Part shown: piece after piece, positions 29,941 to 40,960 of the stretch
How the letters are laid out: every line of letters begins with the position of its first letter
How positions within the stretch are numbered: position 1 is the first letter of the stretch
Source: Rhineura floridana
Taxonomy: Eukaryota > Chordata > Lepidosauria > Squamata > Rhineuridae
Length of the DNA: 64,000 bases
Reading direction: 5' to 3'
Assembly (NCBI RefSeq): GCF_030035675.1
Contig: NC_084489.1
Location: 71,391,365-71,455,364, forward strand
The notes under the pieces: model-generated
Told to the model about the DNA's origin: nothing
The model's database searches: none
What the model saw: the letters and a program-made list of their open reading frames with translations, nothing else
Program-made: the position numbers and the translations under genes

Positions 29941-31879
29941 GGATGGGCCATTTCTAAGACTCACTATAGAGCAGGAACTTACATTTTGCATCAGACATGA
30001 ACTGGCTGTGTGTTGGATCACATATGCATGTTCATCACTTGATTGCTGCAGCATCAAGCGGTGACAAGTTGTATACATCAAAGAGCCATAATGGATCAGA
30101 CAAAGACCACAGACAGAATTCTGGTTTCATCTCCAACACCACATTTTTCAGTAGACTCAGCTAATCAAGTATCGAGGAATCAGGTGATGTAATGTCAGTG
30201 GTATGTGTGAACCAGGAATTAATCAGTGCAACATAATTCACTGGTGGGAAACCTTTTTGCTATCAGTGACACGGATGCAAAGGTAAATATTGTGAAGGTT
30301 TTTTTCCCGTCACCTTGTTCTTAAGATATCCCTTTCATGATTTCTTGCTATGTGCTTAAAAACTAAGACAAAATACCCTTTTTGAAACCTGGCATATGAC
30401 AAGTTCTTTCTTTATGTCTTCTCCATCACAACATGCTGTCCCCTTTTTGTTACAACAATTCTAAAAGGGAAATGAGTTTAGGGCATAGAGGCAGGACTTC
30501 CTCAGTAGCTACAGGCTGTGAACTGAAAGTGCATCCTGGATAAAAAATCCAAATGTGAAGAAAGCCTCAGACATTACCCCAAAGCAGCAACAGGAGAAGA
30601 ATGACTGACTAATATGGACCTGTCTTGCATAATTGTCCCCACACAGTAATATAATTCAGATAGCTCTGCTTGCCATGATGTCTAGATGCATGCTGAGTGT
30701 GTGGATCTCATCACAGGGAAGAAGCACAGGACCCCACATCGGACATTGCACACAGGAAGCATGAAATGAAGAAATGCAAATCATTTTTCGTCTTCTCTGT
30801 GACTATTTCTATGCAATGTCCAAAGTTGTTCTAAAATTGTAGATGGGGACTTCCAAGTTTCACTCACGTTAAGGGTGAAGGAATACTCATGGAGAAAAAA
30901 ACAAATGGAAGAGTTTCAAGGACTGTTTGCATGTTCCTCCATGCAGGAATAACGTAGAGTGGCCCCTTACACATCACCAAGAGAGAGGACAAAAGAGGGC
31001 ACGGATCAGCATAAATGTGCATATGCTAATTTATACGTATAGATACACATTTAAAATATATAGATACACAAATGTATATGCACATTTAAAATTATTATTG
31101 TAATTTAAACAGAAATATATAGTAGGGGAAGAATGTTACCAGGTGACTTGTATGTTGTCCAGGTAGTCACTAGTAATGGGCAACATCAAAGTCCTTGTCC
31201 TCCATTCTCATGCCCCCCCCATTAAATAGGATTTGGATCAGACAGCCCTTCAAATAGAAGTCAGTCCTCTGTAAAGTGGGACATAAGGCTACCTTACGAA
31301 TGTGTGGAGGGATGGAGTTAAATCATGTCCTTGGCCCTGCCCTCTGCTGGGTGCATGTTCTATGAACACAGCAGAAGGGCCAATGGAATGGGCTCAGTCC
31401 TGCTCTCCTTCTCCATTCCAAAGAGATGGACACATGGAATGGGCTTACTTCAGAAAGTCAAAAAGTAACATGAGAATCTGGTCTCTGAGCAAATCTGGTG
31501 TTCTGAGCAACTCTAGAACATAAAGATGGCATGCTTGTGTAGGTCTTATTGGTGTGCTGAATCTGGAATCACCACCTTTTCCTGCCCTGAAAAGTAGACA
31601 AAAATGCAGGAGGCCTTTTTGGACTGTCTGAGCAACATGTAATCTGCTGCTTCACTAAAGTAAGGACTAGCGCATGAGTCCTTATTCATGTTCCTAACAT
31701 AACTAGAGGCGGATACAAATAACTGCTGGTGTTTATCATTTCAAAGGGAGAGTGGCTATGCCATCTTTTCCCGTGTATACTTTGGTTCAATCTAGGCACA
31801 AATTAACTGAATTACAGTACAATTCTAACCAAGTAAACTTTGAATCATCATCATCATCATTACTACTACAACTGCTACT
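29941..31879. other. Long unassigned stretch
   Basis: About 1.9 kb, mostly unique-looking. A local AT-rich echo (TAGATACACATTTAAAATAT / TAGATACACAAATGTATATG) lies at about 31037-31090, and ATC/ACT trinucleotide runs at 31847-31880. Confidence 0.35.
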
Positions 31880-31880
31880 A

Positions 31881-32143
31881 CTTGTTAGTCACTTGTTACT
31901 TGGAAGTCTCCAAGTGACTTACAACATGTTATTAAAAACATAATTATAAATACATAAAATGAAAAAACCCCTCGCACAGCCACAGAAACCTTGGCAACAC
32001 ACTAATAACAACAACACCATCTCAGCCTATCAAGTGCCGGGGGGGGGAATTAAGTCTTTCTCTGGGGCCAAAAAGATGTCAATGAAAGTACCAGTTAGAC
32101 CACGCTGGGGAGAATTTTCCACAAATGGGGAGCCAAAACTGAA
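31881..32143 (-). mobile_element. Old LINE fragment, L3/CR1-like
   Basis: On the plus strand, GAAGTCTCCAAGTGACTTAC, a TAAATACATAAAATGAAAAA stretch, then CTCTGGGGCCAAAAAGATGT and TGGGGAGAATTTTCCACAAA follow the order typical of the antisense C-terminus and 3' UTR of L3-like LINEs. Too eroded for a frame. Confidence 0.45.
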
Positions 32144-32257
32144 ACAGTCCTATTGAATTCAAAGGGGCTTACTCCCAGGTAAGTGGAGTTAGGAATGTTT
32201 TCTATTCAGAAGTGAGTCCTATTGAATTCTGAGTAGACATGGTTAGGATTGTGCTGT
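32144..32257. mobile_element. Small palindromic repeat (TACTCCCAGGTAAGTGG type)
   Basis: GTCCTATTGAATTCAAAGGG and GGTAAGTGGAGTTAGGAATG in one half, GTCCTATTGAATTCTGAGTA and GACATGGTTAGGATTGTGC in the other. Common in this window in partial form (28390, 29310, 36525, 36760, 37500). Confidence 0.55.
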
Positions 32258-32437
32258 TAGTTTGCAAAGAGCTTCCTGAATCACTTTCTCAAGATCTGGG
32301 GTGTAGTTGTCCAGGGTCTCAGGGGGTCTTAGACCTCTTACTTTCTTGGGAGCAGGGTCCCTATGGCTCCAGGGTCCTACAAATCAAACAGCATGAAAAT
32401 GTGTTAGCCACTGAGTAGAGTCTTCTAACATGTTTCT

Positions 32438-33769
32438 TTGTCCTTTCCTGCTGACTGGAGCCAATCAGTCATTGAGCGAGTGGTGGCTAATCAGCTGTTG
32501 ACACACTTGGATGAAACGGATTATTTGGATCCATACCAATCGGGTTTCAGGACTGGACATGGTACTGAAACAGCCTTGGTCGCTCTGGTGGATGATATGA
32601 GGAGGGCACTAGATAGGGGAGAATTCACCTTTCTTGTCCTCCTCGATCTCTCAGCGGCTTTTGATACTGTTGACCACAGTATCCTTTTACATCGCCTGGA
32701 GGGGTTGGGAATAGGAGGCACTGTACTGCAGTGGTTCCGTTCCTTCCTCTCCGATAGGCATCAGCAGGTAGCATTGGGGGAAGAGGTTTCAGACCCTTGG
32801 CCTCTCAATTGTGGTGTGCCACAGGGCTCTATCCTCTCTCCCATGCTATTTAATACCTATATGAAGCCGCTGGGGACAATCATTAGGAGATTTGGGCTGC
32901 AGTGTCACCAATATGCGGATGACACTCAGCTCTATCTCTCGTTTAAATCTTCACCAGAGTTGGCTGTGGAGACCATGTCCAAGTGCCTGGAATCCGTGAG
33001 TGGATGGATGGGGAGGAACAGGTTGAAGCTGAATCCCGATAAGACCGAGGTGCTACTCATCAGAGACAGAGGAATGTTGGGAGATATTGACTTGATGTTC
33101 GATGGGGTGAGATTGCCCCTAAAGGACCAGGTCCGCAGCCTTGGGGTTGTTCTTGATTCCAAGCTGCCCATGGAGGCTCAGATCTTGGCAGTGAGTCGGG
33201 CAGCTTGGTATCAATTACACCTCATATGTAGACTGCAACCATACCTTCCTGTTCATCAGCTCCCATTGGTGGTACATGCCCTGGTCACCTCTCGTTTGGA
33301 TTACTGTAATGCGCTCTACGTGGGGCTACCCTTGAAAACGGTCCGGAAATTACAACTTATACAAAATGCGGCGGCTCGACTACTTACAAACTGTCGCCGC
33401 CAGGAGCATATCACTCCAGTGCTGTTCGATCTGCACTGGCTTCCAGTTGTTTTCCGGGCCCAATTCAAGGTGTTGGTATTAACCTTAAAATCCCTACACG
33501 GTCTCGGCCCAGTTTATCTGATGGAGTGCCTCCAATGCCACCAATTATGCTGCCCCACAAGATCAGCCACACAGGGCCTTCTCTCAGTCCCGCCAACTAA
33601 AACAGCTAGGTTGGTGGGGACGAGAGAGAGGGCATTCTCAGTGGCGGCCCCCACTCTCTGGAACTCCCTCCCGTATGATCTTCGGCATGCCCCTTCCCTG
33701 AATGTATTCCGCCAGGCCTTGAAGACCTGGCTTTTCAGACAGGCCTTTGGGACTTCCGGGGAGGGTTAA
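32438..33769 (+). CDS. L2 LINE ORF2 remnant: reverse transcriptase, uninterrupted
   Basis: The 443-codon open frame encodes most of the reverse transcriptase that copies L2 RNA into DNA at a nicked target. Visible in order: fingers with SGFRTGHGTETAL (about residues 35-47); motif A, FLVLLDLSAAFDTVDH, with the catalytic Asp near residue 70; motif B, GVPQGSILSP (126-135); motif C, QYADDTQLY, with the two catalytic Asp at 161-162; then KLNPDKTEVLLI and the L2 C-terminal region RLDYCNALYVGLPLKTV, QNAAARLLT and LHWLPVVFRAQFKVLVL, ending WLFRQAFG. The endonuclease and the start of ORF2 are missing, so it is a fragment and the given start is only the left edge. No stop interrupts it, which suggests recent insertion. 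The first 8 or so residues may be flank. Confidence 0.92.
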   Translation: MSFPADWSQSVIERVVANQLLTHLDETDYLDPYQSGFRTGHGTETALVALVDDMRRALDRGEFTFLVLLDLSAAFDTVDHSILLHRLEGLGIGGTVLQWFRSFLSDRHQQVALGEEVSDPWPLNCGVPQGSILSPMLFNTYMKPLGTIIRRFGLQCHQYADDTQLYLSFKSSPELAVETMSKCLESVSGWMGRNRLKLNPDKTEVLLIRDRGMLGDIDLMFDGVRLPLKDQVRSLGVVLDSKLPMEAQILAVSRAAWYQLHLICRLQPYLPVHQLPLVVHALVTSRLDYCNALYVGLPLKTVRKLQLIQNAAARLLTNCRRQEHITPVLFDLHWLPVVFRAQFKVLVLTLKSLHGLGPVYLMECLQCHQLCCPTRSATQGLLSVPPTKTARLVGTRERAFSVAAPTLWNSLPYDLRHAPSLNVFRQALKTWLFRQAFGTSGEG

Positions 33770-33945
33770 TATCTATGACAAATTGCCTATTACTCTGAAC
33801 TGTCATTGTTTATAGTTTTATAGTTTTATCGTTGTATTGTATTATGATGATGTATTTTATTGTAACAGAGATGTACGTCACCTAGAGTGGCCATTGGCCA
33901 GATAGGCGACACATAAATTAAATTATTATTATTATTATTATTAAA
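32438..33945 (+). mobile_element. L2 LINE, 5'-truncated, 1.5 kb, with (ATT)n tail
   Basis: This is the longest L2 copy here. It begins inside the reverse transcriptase fingers and continues through the end of ORF2 (33769), a 3' UTR with GTACGTCACCTAGAGTGGCC and CAGATAGGCGACACATAAAT, and an ATT tail ending near 33945. It matches the tail-only copy at 3222-3390. The 5' edge is approximate, because the L2-like reading fades just upstream of 32450. Confidence 0.93.
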
Positions 33946-34320
33946 AGAGGTGAGTCAGCCACAGAGAAGACTCTTCTCAGCAACTAACACACTCCCTTTT
34001 CACGCTGATTGGCTCCTAGGGCATCTATTGTTGTGGGAGAAGGAATGCACAGGAAGGACTGAAGAGTGTGGTGATGATGATGGACAGCAAGAAAGTGAGT
34101 GAGGGGCGTGGCTGTGAGGGGGCATGGCATGACTGTCATGAAGAGAACCTGCACTTCTGAATTTGCCCCTACACTACTGCTGAAGATAGTTATACACTGC
34201 AAAACCGGCAAACCTGTTTTTTCTCTCTTTTTTCTGTTAACATTAATGCAAGAGGCAGGGTTCTGTGAATTTCAACAGCGAGCTCACCACTCGATGATTT
34301 ACAGTTTGTCCTAATAAACA
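33946..34320. other. No recognised feature
   Basis: Unique-looking sequence, with no convincing frame. Confidence 0.35.
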
Positions 34321-34620
34321 ATATGACAATACTCTTTTGTTATTCCGTACCATTTCTGAAGAAATGGGAAAACAGGTTAATGAAGCCATCGCTTGTATTT
34401 TACTTCCCTAGCTGCCCAATGTTTTACGATACCAGCGTGTTGTATTTGCAGAACTGCATTAGCCCAGTGATTAATATTTTATAATTGCACTCACATTTTA
34501 CATCTGATTGGTTGCTTAATAGTCTTTCTTCAAAATGCACCGTTCTAAGCTAGTGTTCTGCCAAGCAATAGAATGTAATAGTCAAAACAATAAAATATTT
34601 CTCATTTGGTTCCCCTCCCC
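34321..34620. other. Candidate conserved non-coding element
   Basis: Repeat-free block with CCAGTGATTAATATTTTATA, CATCTGATTGGTTGCTTAAT (a CCAAT-type motif, inverted) and AATGTAATAGTCAAAACAAT. No protein frame. The balanced composition contrasts with the repeats around it. Confidence 0.3.
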
Positions 34621-35261
34621 CCCGCTTTCTCTCTAGGGATGTCACTAAACAGAGAACTTGCTATAAGGTTACATCCCTGGCCCTCCATTTTAAATTTAGA
34701 AAGTGCAACAGCTCAAGATCGGCAATACTGATCTAAGATAGCAAAAGAATCAAAACAAAGGATGGGGAAAGAGCATCTATTTTTCTTCTTTTTCACATTT
34801 CTCTGTGTGAGGTTGGACTCTTACTTTATTCTATCAAGAAATGTGCCTTCTGCCCCATTCTCCCTGATTAGACTTTCCGGGCAGGGTGACATATACCAAA
34901 AGAATGCAATCTGTACAGTGGGGTTAACTTTTCTGACTCAGTGCTGACTGCGAACTTGTGGTCACTCTTGTTGAAAGGAGATCATTTCCTGTGCCCATAT
35001 GGGCTGTCTATATTTATCAGCAGTTTCCTACTCTGCCTGAGGCTCGGCAAATAATTGGATTGCACGACTTTCTTTGTAATAATCCACTCAACCGAAGTCC
35101 CACTTTTAAAAAAAAAAACGTTCAGATCTGGAACAATAACTAATCACGGTCCTACCAAAGTCAAAGAGTATAGTATTCTTTATATCAAGAGACCGAAGAG
35201 AAGCTCCTCAAATTTTTGTGTGTGTATATTTTGGTCATGGTGGTCGAAGCTCTGCTAATAT
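34621..35261. other. No recognised feature
   Basis: Unique-looking sequence with a poly-A run at about 35108-35118. Confidence 0.35.
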
Positions 35262-35312
35262 TCTGGGAGGAAGGATGGGATATAAGTTTAATCAATCAAT
35301 CAATCAATCAAT
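35262..35312 (+). mobile_element. BovB / Sauria-SINE type 3' tail with (AATC)n
   Basis: TTCTGGGAGGAAGGATGGGA and TATAAGTTTAATCAATCAAT, closing in about six AATC units. It abuts the next L2 fragment. Confidence 0.65.
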
Positions 35313-35313
35313 G

Positions 35314-36190
35314 ATATGCAGGTTGGATTACTGTAATGCGTTACACGTGGGGCTTCTTTTGAAGATGGCTTGGAGGCTTCAGTTAATGCCAAGTTTGTTC
35401 ATGGTGCTCCAGTTTTAAAGGAAGAATTACCTTTAAATCCCTAATGGGAAATCTCATGCTTGGGGGCCACGTGTGGCCCTCCACGTCTCTCTAACTGGCC
35501 CTCAAGACTGTCCTTGGGCCATGCCTCCTCTCCAGGCCACACTTGTCTCCCAGAGCCACACCCATCACTGGCCCTGCTCAATTCCCTGCTCCAGATTTCT
35601 TTGGTTTTGTTTTTGCTTAGCAAGAGAGTGTCCTTGGACTGTAATCATGCCTCTGGCTTGCATGAATGGAAAGATCTAAGTGTAAGTCTAGAAACCTCTG
35701 ACTTTTGTGTGGCTGGTCTGTAGTCTACTGTAGTCATATCTGGTGCTCCACCCACCACAGGGACATGGGACTTGGAAGGTTGACTTTTAAGGACTGCAGC
35801 CATTGGGCTGAAAATGCTTCACTACGCCTGCTTGACACCCAAATAGCTTGAGACCCAAATATCTGAATGAGCTCCTCTCCCCATATCAGACTGAGACCCT
35901 GCTCCAAGTGTATTCCTTATTAGAAGTGGGCTATGCAGTTACAAAGGGCAGGGCTTTCCCTGTTGTGGCACCACAGCTTTGGATTGGTCTTCCTCAAGAG
36001 GGGTGGCTAGCACCCACTTTACAGTCTTTTGGGCACTGGTTGACATATTTACAACCACTCCCCATAATCCTAGCATTTTAATATATATAATCCCTGAGCC
36101 TGCCTTGTAATTTTTAAATCTACTGTCTTTGATCATGGTCCTTAATGTTGTTGCTTTATTGTTTACTGTGTTAGGATATAAATTCACTAA
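35314..36190 (+). mobile_element. L2 LINE 3' end, old, split by a hAT family B element
   Basis: Left piece: RLDYCNALHVGLLLKMAWRL. The right piece, from about 35845, reads RPKYLNELLSPYQTETLLQV and GRAFPVVAPQLWIGLPQEG. Coding content is eroded and no tail is clear; the 3' UTR (GCTTTATTGTTTACTGTGTT) fades near 36190. Confidence 0.65.
35446..35730 (+). mobile_element. hAT-like element, family B, copy 2 (eroded), inside L2
   Basis: TGGGGGCCACGTGTGGCCCT, CTGGCCCTCAAGACTGTCCT and CACCCATCACTGGCCCTGCT match the left two thirds of the copy at 14442. The right end is missing or lost. Confidence 0.55.
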
Positions 36191-36429
36191 TAAGCAAAAA
36201 CCCTTGCAGTTTAAGAACGTAGCTATAGCCAACAGATATTTCTATCAAATTTTGAAAAGCGGAGAAATTGGGCCGCTGTATTGAATGCACCAGGGGGACA
36301 GGAGACCTGACCTCCTCTCTGAGATATTGTACTGCCCTACAAATTTGTCAAAATGCAAACACAATTTGTGTTGGTCTTTCACAGTCCAATCCACTTGCTG
36401 TGTGGCTTGGAAGAATTTAGTAGTATGTG

Positions 36430-36815
36430 CCTCTGAGCACATGGTGAAGGAAGGTGGAGGGAAGAGGCAAAAGGGGGGTGATGGGAGGGAGAAGGAGGGG
36501 AGGGAAGGTTTGATCATTTGCATGCTTATTGAGTTCAGTGGGATTTACTCCCATGCAATCATGCTTAGGATAGATAAAACTGACCATGGGAGAGGGGGAG
36601 CAGAGGGCAGAGGGGAGGGGAAGGAGGAGGGGAGGGGAGGGAAGGAGGGGATTGGAATGGGATGGGAGAGGGGAAGGGAGGGGTGAAGGAAGGGGAGGGA
36701 AGGGACATGAGGGAGGGGATAGGAGGAGGGGAGGGCAGGTTTGATCATTTGCATGCTTTTTGAGTTCAGTGGGATTTACTGCTGTGCATAATGCTTAGGA
36801 TAGGTGAAACTGATA
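36430..36815. repeat. Polypurine (GGA-rich) block with an internal duplication
   Basis: Long GGGA/GGAGGGG purine runs at 36447-36508 and 36584-36740. The segment at about 36493-36585 (AGGTTTGATCATTTGCATGC, GAGTTCAGTGGGATTTACTC, ATGCTTAGGATAGATAAAAC) recurs at about 36733-36815, so the block is a two-unit tandem duplication of about 240 bp in which each unit is purine tract plus the GATTTACTCCC-type repeat. Confidence 0.9.
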
Positions 36816-36868
36816 TCCCACCCAAACTGTAGCCTCCCACCCAAATTTAAACCAAAGCTGTTACTAGC

Positions 36869-37120
36869 CACATCCACACCAGACCTTTATTTCACTTTAG
36901 ACACTCATTGCTTCTCCCAAAGAATCCTGGGAAGTGTAGTTAGTGAAGGGTACTGAGAGTTGCTAGGAGATGCCCTGATCCCCTCACAGAGCTTCAGTCA
37001 GATCAGCTCTGGCCACTAGAGCTCTGTCAGGGGAATAGGAGTCTCTTCTCAGTACTCTTCACGATCCTTTGGGGGAAGCCATGATTGTATCAAGTGAAAT
37101 AAAGGTCTGGTGTGGGTGTG
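36869..37120. mobile_element. Palindromic MITE, family Q, copy 3 (uninterrupted)
   Basis: Left CACATCCACACCAGACCTTT with TTCTCCCAAAGAATCCTGGG; right GATCCTTTGGGGGAAGCCAT and AAAGGTCTGGTGTGGGTGTG. The two halves pair over most of 250 bp, so a transcript could fold into one long hairpin. Confidence 0.8.
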
Positions 37121-37551
37121 TCCCCCTGATTAGCCAATCCCAGCAGCAGGAAGTCTGGCTTTTAGAACACTGACAGTTGATTCTTACTGAGCATGCCCAA
37201 CATTATAATTGAGTTTAATGCTAAATTTCTTAAATTAATTAAAAAACAGCCAGGCATTTTTATTAAAACCGCAGAAGATGAAGGTCAGAGTATGGGGCAA
37301 GGTCAGTAATAGGATTACAGGTACTCTGTGAACATGGCTGATGCAAGGAGCCTCTATAAGTTGAAGAGGTTCAGAACTGCAGAACTTCATTCTCTGTGAG
37401 TTGGAGGGTGACACGGGTGGGGGGGGAGAACTTAACACATTTGTTTGTACTTGCATGTAGGTTTCATGCACAAGTAGAATGCCCAAACAGAGATTTAACA
37501 AAGTCTTATTGATTTCAGTGGGGACTAAGCTCATCCAACTTTGTCTGGATC
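37121..37551. other. No clear feature
   Basis: A partial CAATGGGGACTTACTCC-type repeat may lie at 37490-37535. Otherwise unassigned. Confidence 0.3.
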
Positions 37552-37911
37552 TAAGGATGGAGGAGAAATTCAACTGAGTTCTTATTTAAAGGTGGACTTA
37601 CCAAATTTGCACTTGAAACAATAATGAACCAAAAGTAGTTCTCCAGCCAAGCATTGCATACAAAACTGCATATAATAGGGTATATAAAGTACATACACAA
37701 ATGCACATATTCATGAAAATAACATACAAAAATGCATGATGCTAGGGAAAATTGCTTTGCAAAAATGTGTCTCATGCAGGGATGTCTATATTAGAAGAAA
37801 TTTGCACTAAAATACTGATGAATTTGATGCAGAAATGTGGAGGAGTGAATTTAACATTGGAAAAATGAGAAACTGAGATAAACTGAAATTGACAAATTCA
37901 CCTATTCCCTA
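37552..37911. mobile_element. hAT-like element, family A, copy 4
   Basis: The flanks TCTGGATC (37544-37551) and TCTGAATC (37912-37919) agree at 7 of 8 positions. The ends are TAAGGATGGAGGAGAA and, inverted, TAGGGAATAGGTGAAT. Internal units include CATACACAAATGCACATATT and CATACAAAAATGCATGATGC. Confidence 0.8.
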
Positions 37912-37919
37912 TCTGAATC

Positions 37920-39219
37920 CAGCCTATAGTACTAAAATACAATAAATGTGTTTTAGATTTTCCCCAGTCTAACAATGGAGATCCATGTATAGGAGACTTT
38001 TGGGCTTCAAAACGGGATATATACAAGGTTCATCTGAGACCTGCCAGACTTGATGGATGCTTCTGTTGATGCCCATCCCCAATATTGCATTCAGCAAGTG
38101 ATGGATCAGTGCTGAGAGAACCAAGGGATTTGCACAGATAGCTCTGGATCACACCTTCCTCTTTCCAGCAAGCAGCTCTAATTAAAGTCCTGTTGAAAAT
38201 ACATATTATGAATCCACAGTTAATGAGATAATTTGTTGGACAAAATAGTTGTAATCCATTTATTTATTTATTTTTACCATTTCCTGTGTTATTTCTCTGC
38301 TGAGTAAAACTGAAGGCTTACGAAAATATATCCAACCCTTTTGATGATAAAGTTACCAATAGATCAGCATGAAAGTGAGTATATACTCAGTTCATCACAT
38401 TTTTAGCTTCCAATGAAATTCAGCACAGTGCCCTTTCCCTTGTATAAAAACCATTCTCTTCTTTTCTGCCCTTGGGTTTATTTTTGTTCTTTGAGTTTCT
38501 CTCTGAACTGCCTTAGATATGTAGCAGTTACACAAACTGCAATGTGGGGAAAGATTGAATGAAACACCAGCTAGTTAAGCTGCCGCCTTCTGTCTCAAAA
38601 GTGACCTCATTCTTTTGGGTGCTGCCCAGTATCAAGGTCTTAGAGCACTTAGCAGGCACAGTAGTTTATAGTTGTGTTAGATTATTTGTGGGTATAGGTG
38701 TTGCTTCAGTGTTGCCAAACTTCTCTTAAGAAACTGATCTGATAGCATTTTAGAATTCTCCCCACCCTCTGAAAAAAAACTGCAGGAGAATATCCCACTT
38801 GCCCTCACTTTATTTTCATCCTCAAGAACACATTTCTAAATTTAATTAACAGAAAAGCTGCTGTCAAATTCATCTTTATGAAATCAGATTTGGGAATGGC
38901 TGTATTGAATTGTGCTCTGTCTTCCTTGATGTTCACAGGCTCAGTCATCACAGCTCCCAAATGTCTCTCCAGACAAGAGTTTCATCTACTGACCAAAAAG
39001 GAAAGTAAATGTTTGGTGTGGAACCCCAGGTGGAATACAAGGAAAAGTAAACTACAGCTTAAGGCATAACAGCTCACCAAAGAGGGATGGGAGTTGGCAG
39101 AACAGCAAGATTTTAATAGATTTTAATATAATTAGCATTAGAACAACACAAAACTCACAGTAGGGAGAATTGTGATTTGTCATATATCTGCAGACTTGGA
39201 CCACATTTAACACAGGCTT
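37920..39219. other. Long unassigned stretch
   Basis: About 1.3 kb, AT-rich, no protein-like frame, no clear repeat. Confidence 0.4.
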
Positions 39220-39334
39220 GTATCTAATTCTAGTCCTCCTCAGAGTAGACCCACTGAAATCAATTACTCTAAGTTAGGCATGTCCTTTAATTTCAGTGGG
39301 TCTACTCTGAGATTGACTAACACTGGATACAGCC
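39220..39334. mobile_element. Small palindromic repeat, family P (clearest copy)
   Basis: Left GTATCTAATTCTAGTCCTCC then CAGAGTAGACCCACTGAAAT; right ATTTCAGTGGGTCTACTCTG then AGATTGACTAACACTGGATA. The 20-base inner arms are exact reverse complements. Confidence 0.8.
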
Positions 39335-39861
39335 AACCGTCAACAATCGGAGATGGCTGTTTCAGAGTCATTATTGTCAAAAACAGGGAACTGAAGTGTG
39401 TTTCAGCTGCATTACATTGCTGATTGTTTTGGGCCATTCATAGTCCACTCTGTTTCTCTATGGCTTTTGGGAGGCAAGGGCTTCATTCATTTAACCCTGT
39501 GGGGGCCATATGGCCCCCTCCTCAGCCTGTGCATGCACAGACAGGGCACACAGTCTCCCCTCCTCAACTCATATGTGCAGATCAGCTGGGGGAGGGGGTT
39601 ATTGCCCCCTCCCCCAGTTATCAGGTATGTTCTGAGGAGTGGGAAGTGAGCAGTTAGCATCACCATCAGGGGGCTTGGCTGGGTGGAGAGTTACAAACAA
39701 TTCCGCCCACCCCAGCACCTTCTCTATTTTTTCTACCATCACAAAAATTTGTGAGGTCTTGGAGGTCCAGATTGCCCACCCTTGCTCTGCAGAACAGTAA
39801 GCTGCGAACAAGCAGCTCCAGTATTTGTCGATGATGCTGTTTGCTTGCGTACATATAGAAA
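39335..39861. other. Unassigned, partly GC-rich
   Basis: GGGGGCCATATGGCCCCCTC (39500-39519) is a near-perfect short palindrome, and GGGGGAGGGGGTTATTGCCC with CCCTCCCCCAGT is another at 39587-39620. These may be the ends of an unrecognised DNA element. Confidence 0.35.
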
Positions 39862-40412
39862 TGTATTGCCCCGGTCTGGGCACTCAGGTTTCGGAGATAC
39901 CAGAGAGACGAATAAGGCAGACTCAGCAGGTTTGCTTAACAGGAGAGGTTTATTGGGTAACTTACGACGCTCAGGTGCACCCAATAAGGTGGAACAGGCT
40001 GCATGGTCTTGCATGGACGGCTGTCAATCTGAACAACCCCCACTGGGCACAAGAAGCACTTTTATAGCATACATGTTTACTAGAACAGTGATGAAGTTAC
40101 ATAAGTGATTAATTGCTGCAAAGGATTAAATCAGCACACTATTCGATTGATCTTAGACTAACAAGGTACTTTCCCAGCATCAACAGCATCCTTGGCAGAG
40201 CATCAGACTAGAATGCTAGTTAGCAACCCCAGATTAGGCCCCAGGTGGCTCTGAGCTCACGTTGGCCGTCCTTGACCCATCTCCCTGCTTGCTTAGATGC
40301 TGAATGCTAAACTCTAAAGAGAACTAAGGCTGGGGGGGGATACAAGCCCCCATGCCTATAGGCAGCTATTCTGCTGGTGAAAATGCTGAGTCTTTGCCCA
40401 CCAGCCACTACA
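39862..40412 (-). mobile_element. Solo LTR fossil, 551 bp (LTR retroelement, probably ERV-like)
   Basis: Read on the minus strand it begins TGTAGTGGCTGGTGGGC and ends GGGGCAATACA, the TG...CA termini of an LTR. A TATA box (CTATAAAAG, near 40050) and an AATAAA signal (near 39950) are in the right order and spacing for U3-R-U5. No second LTR and no internal region are seen on either side, so it is a solo LTR left by recombination. The flanks AGAAA and AGAAC would fit a 5-bp duplication with one mismatch. The LTR itself looks nearly whole; age cannot be given without relatives. Confidence 0.75.
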
Positions 40413-40435
40413 AGAACTATTATTTAGATTAAAAA

Positions 40436-40960
40436 ATCATACCCTTTGTTATATAAGAATAAACTCAGCATGGCTTATAAAAAACAAAATATATAAAACA
40501 GAGTGACACTGTTCAAGTTAAAATAAAGAAGTTCAAGTTATTAAAATCAATTTCATACATTAAAACCAAGAGCAGAATAAAGCAATTAAGCATAAAAACA
40601 GGGAGAAATGTCTTTTTTGCATTGATGTCCGAAGTGCCTTAATATACAGATTTAGGAATCCATATCAAAAACATACATTTTTTAAAAAAAATACAGTCCA
40701 GAATTACAGCACCATTAAAACAAACAAAAGGTCCAGAAATAATAATAAAATAACTAAAGTCCATCATGTCATTATAAATAGCACAGAAGTCAACCAATAC
40801 CTGAGAGGTGGTGCTAGGTAAGTATATTTGAAGAGGACATTCTGCTCTCATGGTGCTGCAGCAGAAAAGGCCCTGCCTCTGGTAGTTATCCATTTTACTT
40901 CTGAAGGTAGAGGCACCTAGTGCAGATCCTCTGCAGATGATCTCAACAAATGGGCAGATT
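40436..40960 (-). mobile_element. Old LINE fragment, L3/CR1-like
   Basis: The antisense order is tail side (AACTCAGCATGGCTTATAAA, A-rich), then CATTCTGCTCTCATGGTGCT, GCAGAAAAGGCCCTGCCTCT and AGGTAGAGGCACCTAGTGCA, which is typical of L3-like 3' ends. No usable frame is left. Confidence 0.5.

Noticed and set aside
36245-36754. Frames rich in Gly-Glu-Arg or Pro-Ser
   Set aside because: They translate the polypurine block.
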